From contig CANJPQ010000018.1 of the NCBI GenBank assembly GCA_947476275.1, positions 1 through 64,000 of the forward strand: DNA of 64,000 nt, given 5' to 3'. Numbering within the stretch: the stretch's first letter is position 1; every line of letters begins with the position of its first letter. This document shows positions 56,858 to 64,000 of the stretch, one piece after another. Under the pieces are notes generated by a model, which saw nothing but the letters and a program-made list of their open reading frames with translations, was not told where the DNA came from and did no database searches. The stretch is from Fidelibacterota bacterium. Lineage in GTDB: Bacteria > Pseudomonadota > Alphaproteobacteria > Rhodospirillales > Rhodospirillaceae. The position numbers were made by a program, and so were the translations under genes.

Positions 56858-59059
56858 TCATTGCGGCTGATTGTCCCGGAAATATCGCTGGAGAAAGCGC
56901 GCGTCGTAAGGCGCCAGCGCGGCGAGGACCTGGTCGGGGCAGGGGTGGCGTTCGGTGGCCGCGCCGAAAAGGCAGTTCACGCACTCCAACTCAAAGATGG
57001 CGCGCATACCCGACTGCACGGTCAATGCTTTGTGCATTCCTTGCGTATTCGCGACGACAACCGTCCCCAGCGGACCCGTAATCTTGTGACCGGCACCGAA
57101 ATGACGCGCGACCAGATCGTCGCTGAAGCGTCCATCGGCCGCCAACTCTGTTGGCCGTTCAAGGTGCGAGCCAGGAGCGAAGACGTGCGGGCCATTTTCT
57201 TCTGATACGTCCGTGAGATAGATAAAGACCTTCATCCACCCCGTCGGCGTGTCGTTGTCTGCATGATATTGCTGTGCGGACTTCATTTCATGGTTCAACC
57301 CGAATTGAGATGGCCGCACGGAAAACCAGGCGTTCACTGCGCGCAGAATAGGATGTCCAAGGTCGTCGCCAATTGCGCGCAACACGCCGAGATCCTCCAA
57401 CAGCCTTACCGCAGGCAAGACCGGCAAGCCGCCCTCGTTAGTGAAGAAGCGGAATCCGCCGGGAACATCCTCCGCAACTAGATCTGCGAAGAGACCGACC
57501 TTTCCGTCTACCTCGCGTTTGGTGGGGTTGGAAGCCATCACCTCGAGCAATTCGATCGCAACTTCGCGCGATTGAGGTGTGGCCGCGATGACGTGATAGC
57601 CCCGCTCGCGCAGTCCCTGATAGATAGCCGCGGACTGTGGGGTTTGCGCAAAGCTCGTGGGGAACGCATCCCTATACATGTCGCGACACATAAGATTGAA
57701 GTTGAACCTAGACTTAATCGATAGTTCTCGAAGCAGGGCGTACCCTTCGCGATAGAATTGATCTTTGTAGAGCGCCGGGATGCAGTGGTTGAGCATGTCG
57801 AGCGCGCGCGCCGCATCGGCGAGACCGCGCGCCACGCATTGTTCGGTAGCTTCCCTGATGATCCTGTAGTCAGTGTCAAAATAGGGATTGGCGTCTGGGA
57901 CCACTGCGGGAACCAGATCGCGCGTGGCGCGTAGACCGTCTTCGACGGCACAAAACTGTTGCTGAAACAGCAGCAGAGTCTTGGCGATGCTGTCATCGGA
58001 AGGATGGCGCTCATCCGCAGCCCAAGTAACAAGGTCCCCCGGATACATTGCCGTCTCGAAAGACGCCATGTAGTGCACGTCGGCGACGCTATTGGCCAAT
58101 TGTTCGAGGGCGACGCGCAGCACCGCTTTTGCGTGGCCGGTTGCAGCGGCGACGTGGACATCGCGGCGGAACGTGCGAAGAAGCGGGGTCGGCGACACAC
58201 CGACGATGAGCTGAACGTTCGGATTGAAGCTTCGCAGTTGCTTGATGGCGGCCTTCAAAATATCGACGTTATCGTCAACGCTCAGAAGCTGCGGCTCCCA
58301 CAGGGCGGGATTGATGTGCTCAGGCGTGTGATGAAGATAGTGCCCTGTCGGCAGATAGCGGAACACTTCGTTCGCGCCCAATATCAGCACGACGACGTCG
58401 GCCTCTTGCAATGCAGCTCGGGCGCAAGACGTGTGCGCCTTCCACAGATCCTCTAAGCGCGGCAGTTCGTCTTCGCTGTAGACAACGCCTTCGCGGAACG
58501 GGTCGCGAATCTCCTGTCCCGCGCGGTAGACCACCAGCGGCGGCTCGTCTAATCCGAACGCCCAATTGACGACCTGACAGAAACCCGTGGCGTTTGAGAC
58601 CGCACCCCACCGAGCCGACGAGACATGGACGTCCTGGCCGTCAACGAAGTTCGGCTCCGTAACCAGGTAGTGGTAGTCATTCCGTTGCAGCCATTTGGCG
58701 ACGTCGACGGCGAAATCCGATCCGAGCGATACGATGTTGGATTGGCGCGTCACGATGGGGGCACGCCTGGCCCAATACACTTCGTCCGAAACGCGCCGGT
58801 TTGGGTTTTGCGTCCGGTCGGGCCAAATATGCGCATCGGCCCGATCGCGATCCAATAGACCGAACAGCTTGGCATTGCGTTTGACGTGGCCTACAAACGC
58901 GTTCACCGCTTCCGCGGAGACGCCTTGAGCGCCCAGAAATTCCACCAACCCTCTCCGGGAGACCGGGAGGTCGGGTATCTTTTCCAGTTCGATACCAAAA
59001 TTGCGAAGCAGGTCTGCAAGCGTCTTCGGATCATCGATGCTGTTAGACTCAAGCATCAT
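56858..59059 (-). CDS. GSCFA (SGNH-like) hydrolase fused to a PhyH-type Fe(II)/2-oxoglutarate dioxygenase
   Basis: The ATG at 59059 follows GGAGAG by eight bases; 733 residues. Residues about 100-370 are a GSCFA/SGNH domain: IVSLGSDFAVDVAKWL (Ser114; the family Cys is Asp115), a block-III-like ILGANEVFRY (Asn230) and the DxxH pair in ADERHPSD (Asp349, His352), so the Ser-Asp-His set is intact. Residues 380-510 are a helical linker. Residues about 515-733 look like phytanoyl-CoA dioxygenase: QYHADNDTP (His599, Asp601), VFIYLTDVSEENGPHVFAPG, QGMHKAL (His676) and MRAIFELE (Arg686), the Fe and 2-oxoglutarate ligands. I know of no described protein with this fusion. A GSCFA-only gene lies just upstream. 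Confidence 0.75.
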   Translation of the reverse strand: MMLESNSIDDPKTLADLLRNFGIELEKIPDLPVSRRGLVEFLGAQGVSAEAVNAFVGHVKRNAKLFGLLDRDRADAHIWPDRTQNPNRRVSDEVYWARRAPIVTRQSNIVSLGSDFAVDVAKWLQRNDYHYLVTEPNFVDGQDVHVSSARWGAVSNATGFCQVVNWAFGLDEPPLVVYRAGQEIRDPFREGVVYSEDELPRLEDLWKAHTSCARAALQEADVVVLILGANEVFRYLPTGHYLHHTPEHINPALWEPQLLSVDDNVDILKAAIKQLRSFNPNVQLIVGVSPTPLLRTFRRDVHVAAATGHAKAVLRVALEQLANSVADVHYMASFETAMYPGDLVTWAADERHPSDDSIAKTLLLFQQQFCAVEDGLRATRDLVPAVVPDANPYFDTDYRIIREATEQCVARGLADAARALDMLNHCIPALYKDQFYREGYALLRELSIKSRFNFNLMCRDMYRDAFPTSFAQTPQSAAIYQGLRERGYHVIAATPQSREVAIELLEVMASNPTKREVDGKVGLFADLVAEDVPGGFRFFTNEGGLPVLPAVRLLEDLGVLRAIGDDLGHPILRAVNAWFSVRPSQFGLNHEMKSAQQYHADNDTPTGWMKVFIYLTDVSEENGPHVFAPGSHLERPTELAADGRFSDDLVARHFGAGHKITGPLGTVVVANTQGMHKALTVQSGMRAIFELECVNCLFGAATERHPCPDQVLAALAPYDARFLQRYFRDNQPQ

Positions 59060-59110
59060 ACGAGGTCTCTCCGTCGCGGCGGCTGATGGGCACAGCTCTT
59101 ATTCCGCCAG

Positions 59111-59908
59111 TTAGCCCACTTTCCGATAGTAGGACTCAACAAATAGTTCCATGACGACATCGAGCGTGTCCGGGAATATATGCCGGTTGTCTTCGCCGCC
59201 GACACCGAAAAACGGCCCAATGTGGCCGCCCAGCCATCGAATGATCTCGAAAGATGGCCAGTAAGATAGAAGCGGCGGATCGTCCTGCATCAGGGTCGCG
59301 ATGGCGACGCGCAGCAGGCTTTTTGACATACAGTCCTGCCCAAATGCCGAGGCGTGACCGATCGATCTCCTCAAGGGGATTGGCGAGAGAGAAACAACGA
59401 TGTGTATGTCCGGATTGATGCTGCGAATTTTGGCGAAAATCGACCGCACATGCGTGCAGATTTCGTCAACCGTCAGCAATCGCCACGAACCCTCGAGTGC
59501 AGTCTTGGGAGTCATCACGCCATAAAACTCCCGCCCGTCTAGAAACATTTGCTGCGCGAGGCCTAAGGTCAGGATGAAGAGTTTCGCCTCTGATAAGGCT
59601 TTACGGGCTTCTTCATCCCGCCCCGACGCGATTTCGCCCAAGTATGCACTGCTTTGTCCGGGTGTGTTGTGGACCTCCCCAACGCTGCCGAGCATCACGT
59701 TGGTGGCGCCGGCACGTATCAGATGCTTCACGGCGTGTTCCGCAAAGCATGACCCGATCGCGAACACACCCGCGTTGCGCTCAAGGAACGGCTCGGGCGG
59801 AATGAAGCCCGGGAGAACAAATCTCTGCGCTGCCGTCTTGAGGTCAACCATATCGGCTGTGTCGTGCGGCAGATTCGCTCTCACTTGTCGGGTCTTATAG
59901 TCAGCCAT
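59111..59908 (-). CDS. GSCFA domain protein (SGNH-hydrolase-like)
   Basis: The ATG at 59908 has AAAGGTGG about six bases upstream; 265 residues. The signature AGVFAIGSCFAEHAVKHL (about residues 46-63) gives the family its name, with the nucleophile Ser. Other blocks are LFILTLGLAQQMFLDGREFY, IVVSLSPIPLRRSIGHASAF and the DxxH pair in GEDNRHIFPDTLD. GSCFA proteins belong to the SGNH esterase fold and are encoded in polysaccharide and glycosylation loci; their reactions are mostly untested. There is no signal peptide. The fused paralogue starts 51 bp after this stop, on the same transcript. Confidence 0.85.
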   Translation of the reverse strand: MADYKTRQVRANLPHDTADMVDLKTAAQRFVLPGFIPPEPFLERNAGVFAIGSCFAEHAVKHLIRAGATNVMLGSVGEVHNTPGQSSAYLGEIASGRDEEARKALSEAKLFILTLGLAQQMFLDGREFYGVMTPKTALEGSWRLLTVDEICTHVRSIFAKIRSINPDIHIVVSLSPIPLRRSIGHASAFGQDCMSKSLLRVAIATLMQDDPPLLSYWPSFEIIRWLGGHIGPFFGVGGEDNRHIFPDTLDVVMELFVESYYRKVG

Positions 59909-60225
59909 CGCTAGCCACCTTTATCGCCTTGGTCTCGGGATCATAGCTCAGATCGCAAATCGGAGACGAACACTGAGGTTGATCCCATTCTAGTCTGCAA
60001 ATCTCTGCCGCCAAAAACAAGCGCGCGGCCCACTGTTTTATGCCTCAACTTCGAATCCGTTGCCTCGTCCCAACGGCGCGAAAGCAGGGGGGCGGGCTGA
60101 CGGCGATAGCCGAGGCGGTCTCCTCACGGAGCCGGCACCCCGGTCTTGAGAATAATACCTCTTGCCGCATCACGGATCGCCGGTAGGAATAGGCAGAAAA
60201 TTGAAAGCAACCTGGAAAGTGTGGC
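59909..60225. other. 317-bp divergent spacer
   Basis: This lies between the GSCFA gene (minus) and the TPR/OGT gene (plus) and must hold two promoters. It is somewhat less G+C-rich than its surroundings. I see no tRNA, terminator or convincing repeat, and no frame with coding character. Confidence 0.6.
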
Positions 60226-62112
60226 GTGGAAGCGGGCGAGAGGATGAATGAAGCCGACCACGCGGCCGCAATCCAGTCGCATGTCTCAGGCGATTTGGTT
60301 GAGGCCGAACGCGGGTACCGGCGTCTGATTGCGCAAGGAAGCACCCAGTCCGTCATTTTTGCCAACCTCGCAGCACTTTGTATCGAAAGCGGGCGCGGTG
60401 AAGAAGGTCGCGACCTGGCGCTGCGGGCGATACAGCTCGAACCGCGCAACGCGGGGGCCCATCGTAACCTGGCGATCGCTTCAAGCGCCCTTGGCGATCA
60501 TGAGGCGGCAATTGCTGCATTCACCAAGGCTGCGGCGCTTGAGCCAAACAACGCAGACAATCTCCTGAACCTGGCCACGCTGTACAGTGATCGGCGCCGG
60601 CTGAATGAGGCGGAGGCGGCCTTCCGCCGCTTGATCGATGTCCACCCGCAGCATTTCCGCGCACATTTGGACCTCGCCGCGCTGCTTTTCTCAACCGGGC
60701 GCGTGGACGAGGCGATTGTCCACTTCGAGCAAGCGATAGCCCTCAAGCCGAATTCGCCGGCAGCCCTCTTGAATACCGCCGTCGCGCTCCAGTTCCGGGG
60801 CCGGCTCGCGGATTCGCTGCCCTATATCCGACGAGTGCTCGCGGCAAATCCGCGTTACCAGCCGGCCCACAACAATCTCATCTACACATTGTCGTTCGGT
60901 CAGCTTGCCGCGCCGGAGGAGATCCTTGCGGCCGCGCGCGCGTTCGAGGCGGCGGTGTGTCCGCCTGAATCTGTGGACGTGAGGTCACGCGCGATCCCGA
61001 CCAACCGCAAGATCAACGTCGGAATCTTGTCGGCTGAACTGAGGGGCAATCACCCGATCCCGTATTTTCTCGAGACCTACTTGCGGCATTACGACCGGGA
61101 CAGATTTTCGGTCAGGCTCTATCCCACGACGACGAGCACCGATAAGCGGCGCGGCGAATTGCTCGCGTTGGTGGATGGTTCGCGCGAATTGACCGGCATC
61201 GATGATGCACAAGCGAAGGCCCTGATCATGGGCGATGCGATCGATATCCTGCTCGATACCACAGGCCACCTGAACGATAGCCGTTTGCCGCTCCTGGCGT
61301 CGCGCTGTGCGCCGATCCAGTGTCACTACATCGGATTTCACGGCAGCACCGGGATCCGGGCGATGGATTACTTTATCGGCGATGCGGAGATCACACCGCC
61401 GGAGCACGCCGGCCACTTTTCAGAAGACATCATGCGCTTGGGGCGGCTGTGGGTTGCCTATACAGCGCCGGACGACGCGCCGACGCCGAGACAGGAGTCC
61501 CCCGACGATCAGGTGTGTCTCGGCAGCTTCAACAACCTCAATAAGGTCACGGATGAGACGCTGGCGCTTTGGAGTGCAGCGCTGCTTGCCGTTCCCGACG
61601 CGAAATTGGTGCTCAAAGATCCCAAGGCCGGCGACGACTTCTCCAAACGGAGAATCTTCGCCAAGCTTATGGCGGAAGGGGTGGCGGGCGAGCGTATCGT
61701 CTTCCTCGAAAACGTCCCCAAGTGGGCCGATCACATGAGGCTCTACAACCGCATCGACGTGGCCCTGGATACGGTGCCCCTCAACGGCGGCACCACGACC
61801 TTCGACGCGCTTTTCATGGGGACGCCGGTTGTCACGGTCCGTGGCAACTGGGTCGGCGGCCGGCTCTCCGGGGCGATGCTTGTAGCGCTTGGGCATCCGG
61901 AATGGATCGCCGAAACCCCGACTGCATTTGCCGGCGTGGTTGCGGGCCTCGTTGCCGACAAGCGCAAGCTGAAGCGCTACAAGGACACCCTGCGCGCCGA
62001 GGTGTTGGCCAGCGAGCTGTGCGATGGACCCTCATTGGCTCAGGCCTTGGAAGATGCATTCGGGCAGGCGATTGAACGCCATAACCGTGGCCTCAGTGGG
62101 TCGGCGGGTTGA
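60226..62112 (+). CDS. TPR / O-GlcNAc-transferase-like (GT41, SPINDLY type) protein
   Basis: The GTG at 60226 (GGAAAG six bases upstream) gives 628 residues; an ATG at 60244 is possible. Residues about 5-225 hold about six TPRs, e.g. GAHRNLAIASSALGDHEAAI and AHLDLAALLFSTGRVDEAIV. The GT41 catalytic part follows: INVGILSAELRGNHPIPYFL, DILLDTTGHLNDSRLPLLAS, APIQCHYIGFHGSTGIRAMD, CLGSFNNLNKVTDETLALWS, and DTVPLNGGTTTFDALFMGTP for donor binding. It is probably cytoplasmic. Bacterial GT41 proteins glycosylate proteins such as flagellin, adhesins or EF-P-like targets, or act in polysaccharide loci. It is divergent from the GSCFA pair. Confidence 0.85.
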   Translation: MEAGERMNEADHAAAIQSHVSGDLVEAERGYRRLIAQGSTQSVIFANLAALCIESGRGEEGRDLALRAIQLEPRNAGAHRNLAIASSALGDHEAAIAAFTKAAALEPNNADNLLNLATLYSDRRRLNEAEAAFRRLIDVHPQHFRAHLDLAALLFSTGRVDEAIVHFEQAIALKPNSPAALLNTAVALQFRGRLADSLPYIRRVLAANPRYQPAHNNLIYTLSFGQLAAPEEILAAARAFEAAVCPPESVDVRSRAIPTNRKINVGILSAELRGNHPIPYFLETYLRHYDRDRFSVRLYPTTTSTDKRRGELLALVDGSRELTGIDDAQAKALIMGDAIDILLDTTGHLNDSRLPLLASRCAPIQCHYIGFHGSTGIRAMDYFIGDAEITPPEHAGHFSEDIMRLGRLWVAYTAPDDAPTPRQESPDDQVCLGSFNNLNKVTDETLALWSAALLAVPDAKLVLKDPKAGDDFSKRRIFAKLMAEGVAGERIVFLENVPKWADHMRLYNRIDVALDTVPLNGGTTTFDALFMGTPVVTVRGNWVGGRLSGAMLVALGHPEWIAETPTAFAGVVAGLVADKRKLKRYKDTLRAEVLASELCDGPSLAQALEDAFGQAIERHNRGLSGSAG

Positions 62113-62199
62113 TCACCGCGTATCGAACAGCGCGTGCGAAGGTCGCGCGTGCCATCGGCAATGCCCATAGACTGCTGCAAACGGCGGGGGGAAATACCG

Positions 62200-62652
62200 A
62201 TGGCTATTCTACGTGCAAGGCAGCTCTTGAGCATCTTGGCGCTGGTGTCCGGAATGTCCGGTGCCGCGCTAGCGACGCCTGCGGAGGATCTGTCGCGGCT
62301 TCCTAACAATCTCGCGCTTTTGCCCGACAAATGGATCGAGACCCGGCCGGTCCAACTCATCATCTCATTCAGCTTGAAGAGTGCCCCCAACAGCGCCGAG
62401 GCGAACGCCTTCTTGAAAACATTGCGGACGAGCATGAAGGCTCTGCCGCAGAAGATGGACCTCAAACTGTACCGGCAACTCACGCCGAACCGCTTCCATT
62501 ATAGCGCGGTCTTTACCTTCCCGAACTGGGCCGAGTACCGCGCCCACGAGAAGGACCCGGACTTCATGAAGTACTACCTCGCGTCCTGGAAACCCGAAGT
62601 CGTCGAGTCGGAAGAGCGCCTGATGGTGCTCGATGACGAGACTGGCCGGTGA
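62200..62652 (+). CDS. Secreted Dabb-like (stress-responsive alpha/beta barrel) protein
   Basis: The ATG at 62200 is preceded by GGGGGGAAA; 150 residues. The signal peptide is RARQLLSILALVSGMSGAAL with ATPAE at the likely cleavage point. The mature part WIETRPVQLIISFSLKSAPN, SAVFTFPNWAEYRAHEKDPD and MKYYLASWKPEVVESEERLM follows the Dabb pattern (beta strand with F, long helix, Phe-x-x-x-x-x-Tyr-x-x-His before the last helix). Dabb proteins are dimeric barrels, mostly of unknown role. It lies 87 bp after the GT41 gene and may be its last operon member. Confidence 0.6.
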   Translation: MAILRARQLLSILALVSGMSGAALATPAEDLSRLPNNLALLPDKWIETRPVQLIISFSLKSAPNSAEANAFLKTLRTSMKALPQKMDLKLYRQLTPNRFHYSAVFTFPNWAEYRAHEKDPDFMKYYLASWKPEVVESEERLMVLDDETGR

Positions 62653-63039
62653 GAGTGCGCTGACTCCGCAACGAAGCCTGATGGACCACGTTTTCCTCGC
62701 GCAACAACGCGAGGACCACGTCATGGGAAGACCCTCATGGGAAGGCAATCTCCGGCTATCCCTGGTGATGTGTCCCAGCGCGATCTAAAGCGCCGTGTCC
62801 GTCAGCAGCGACGTGCATTTCAACTGGCTCCACAAGGACACCCACAAACGTATCCGGATGGTGCCGCACGATCCGATCGCTTTTCGCAGGCGGCCGGAAC
62901 TACGGCCCTGGCCGGCTTTGCGCCCCTACGCTGGGATATGATCCCCGTGAGTCGGCGGTCCTGAACCTGCACGGTGCTGCACGGCGAGCGGGGCGCTGCG
63001 GCACACTCGCTGCGCGATCGACTGCTCACATGCGCGATC
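62653..63039. other. Region without a recognised gene, with a CCTCGCG/CGCGAGG hairpin
   Basis: CCTCGCG (62695-62701), loop CAACAA, CGCGAGG (62708-62714) is a perfect 7-bp hairpin 42 bp after the Dabb-like gene and could slow or end transcription, though no T run follows. Short direct repeats (GGACCACGT at 62683 and 62714; ATGGGAAG at 62723 and 62737) surround it. The rest shows no coding frame I can support. Confidence 0.5.
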
Positions 63040-63509
63040 CGTGAAAATTGCCAACACCGTTCGGGATTTCCTGGTGCGTCCGCGGCTGCGGTCCTTGGCG
63101 GGATCGCGGCGTGGTATTTCCTGCTCCACCCGACCTCCAGCTTCGGTCTGCACGAGATCGGCAACGCCGTCTGACTGGTCCTCTACTTCTGTATTGCGGG
63201 CATGATTGCCCTTCTGATCGAGAACGCTTTGCGTCATCACCCGACCGATGGTCAGGGCGGAGTGGAGGTATCCCTCCAAAAAGCCGGGGAGGGCATGCCT
63301 TGCGGGTGGCCGAGGCCGGCGGCCGGCTGCCGCCCCGGTTCGATCCCGCCCGCGGTACCGGCCTCGGGCTGCAGCTTGTTCACGCCATGGCGCGGCGCGT
63401 GCCGGGGGTCCTGAGAGCTGAAGGGGCCCCCAAGCCTCGGTTCGTGCTGGAATTCGCGGCGCCCCGGAAAGAGCCGCCTGAAGACCCAAGGCTCGGGACC
63501 CAGGCCTGA
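63040..63509 (+). pseudogene. Decayed sensor histidine kinase (DUF4118 membrane part joined to HATPase remnant)
   Basis: In one frame GIAAWYFLLHPTSSFGLHEI reads like the end of a KdpD-type DUF4118 membrane domain. It is broken by TGA at 63172-63174 and continues in the same frame as LVLYFCIAGMIALLIENALR, then HPTDGQGGVEVSLQKAGEG, which is the start of a HATPase domain (N-box ENALRHH). A frame shift near 63290 is needed to go on with HALRVAEAGGRLPPRFDPAR and GTGLGLQLVHAMARRVPG (D/F-box and G2-box) to the stop at 63509. The whole kinase middle, with the phospho-acceptor histidine, is missing: the membrane part runs directly into the ATPase part. One deletion, one stop and one frame shift make it non-functional. 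Confidence 0.7.
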
Positions 63510-63859
63510 GCGCCCAGGGCCTGAACACCCCCGGCGGGGGGCTGTGGAAAGCGGGGATAACTCCGGAAATTTTCAACCGCCAGGAAACATCTGCGTCCAA
63601 GTCGCGTTGTATCAATGCCTGTCTACGAGCGACCACCCCTCGCTCCTCCCACCCCCCCCCTGGGCAGACAGGGCTAGAGTACCGGCCCGCCGCTCCCCCC
63701 CCCCCGCGGCGGGCCGACACTTTTCGAAGCTTCCACGCTCTCCCACGGCCCACTCAAAGGCGGCGCCCGCAAGGCCTGAACCAAAGGCCGCTAAGGCATA
63801 GATGCTGTGACTTATATATAATTAAATCATGATATTGTAACTCATATCTCATATTCAAG
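63510..63859. other. Non-coding, compositionally odd stretch
   Basis: 350 bases without a supportable gene. They contain two long C tracts (nine C at 63652-63660, eleven at 63695-63705), a perfect hairpin (listed separately) and a strongly A+T-rich patch at about 63807-63860 with TATATATAATTAAATCATGA. This is the only such patch in the window. The antisense frame through 63753-62926 is open only because of high G+C content. Confidence 0.6.
63683..63716. repeat. Perfect 11-bp inverted repeat with a C11 loop
   Basis: CGGCCCGCCGC (63683-63693) and GCGGCGGGCCG (63706-63716) are exact reverse complements, separated by T plus eleven C's. There is no T run, so it is not a usual terminator. Confidence 0.85.
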
Positions 63860-63991
63860 ATGAACTTCGCGGAACACCAAGCACCCGGCCGGGGACTGTT
63901 CGCAACCCTGGGATTCATTGGCGGCGTGAAGCGTGTTGACGTCCCGGATCGTGCAATCGCGGGCGATGGAGATACAGACGTAGCGGCTTAG
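63860..63991 (+). CDS. Very short open frame, doubtful
   Basis: ATG at 63860 just after the A+T-rich patch, 43 residues (MNFAEHQAPGRGLFATLGFI, then GGVKRVDVPDRAIAGDGDTD and VAA), stop TAG at 63989. The A+T-rich patch could be its promoter and AAG precedes the ATG. I recognise no family; it could equally be a remnant or chance frame at the edge of the window. Confidence 0.2.
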   Translation: MNFAEHQAPGRGLFATLGFIGGVKRVDVPDRAIAGDGDTDVAA

Positions 63992-64000
63992 CGACGTGGC

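Noticed and set aside
55185-62652. Attachment-site repeat of the tRNA-Val 3' end at the far side of the accessory block
   Set aside because: I looked for a copy of the T arm or acceptor end downstream and found none within the window, and there is no integrase gene. The island idea therefore rests on gene content only.
62926-63753. A 275-codon minus-strand frame near the window end
   Set aside because: Its product is a Gly/Arg/Pro/Ala-rich sequence without a domain, and the plus strand carries recognisable kinase remnants.

Overview
The window is about 64 kb of G+C-rich DNA that looks like an alphaproteobacterial chromosome. The gene orders point to this class: zapA / 6S RNA / 5-formyltetrahydrofolate cyclo-ligase, ruvCAB-ybgC-tolQRAB-pal-cpoB, serC-serA-hisZ-purA, and tRNA-Leu-tig-clpP-clpX-lon-hup. 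The FtsH and SerC sequences and a consensus CtrA-type site (TTAA-N7-TTAA) agree. I cannot name a genus; a soil or aquatic lineage outside the best-known orders is possible. Coding density is high up to about 62.6 kb, starts are often GTG or TTG, and overlapping stop/start codons mark several operons.

Layout. 0-3.3 kb: a cut-off secreted protein gene, suhB and efp on the minus strand, with epmA (the EF-P-modifying enzyme) facing away from efp. 3.3-7.3 kb: a glycosyltransferase-like gene, a Tat-exported tectonin-type propeller, a large secreted Gln-rich DUF6600-type protein, then a truncated second copy of the glycosyltransferase. 7.4-9 kb: fba-thiE on the minus strand. 9.1-24 kb: a long plus-strand block with zapA, 6S RNA, folate salvage, a YmdB-type phosphoesterase, yebC, ruvCAB, the complete tol-pal system, tilS and ftsH. 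24-33 kb: folP, glmM, thiD, serC, serA, hisZ and purA. 33-35.7 kb: a predicted pseudokinase and a small membrane protein behind a CtrA-like site. 35.7-48 kb: rluD, a JAMM peptidase, a Tat-exported HisC-like aminotransferase with a racemase-family partner, three unrecognised genes, a hybrid histidine kinase, an ArsR/SRPBCC pair, dadA and the NAD(P)HX repair enzyme. 48-55.3 kb: tRNA-Leu, tig, clpP, clpX, lon, hup and tRNA-Val, the protein quality-control cluster. 55.4-62.7 kb, just after tRNA-Val: an accessory block with a methyltransferase, a GSCFA-PhyH fusion, a second GSCFA protein, a TPR/O-GlcNAc-transferase-like protein and a secreted Dabb-like protein. 62.7-64 kb: decayed DNA with a broken sensor kinase, a perfect hairpin with a C11 loop, and an A+T-rich patch.

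How the genes work together. EF-P, EpmA and YebC all help ribosomes through difficult, often proline-rich, sequences, and the TolA encoded here has a run of six prolines. Tol-Pal, CpoB, FtsH and GlmM serve envelope building and division. Trigger factor, ClpXP, Lon and FtsH form the folding and proteolysis set. The two stretches most likely to hold something undescribed are the pseudokinase/membrane-protein pair (33.0-35.7 kb) and the GSCFA/PhyH/glycosyltransferase/methyltransferase block beside tRNA-Val (55.4-62.1 kb). I read the latter as a surface-glycan or protein-glycan modification cassette. No CRISPR array, rRNA operon or intact insertion sequence was seen.
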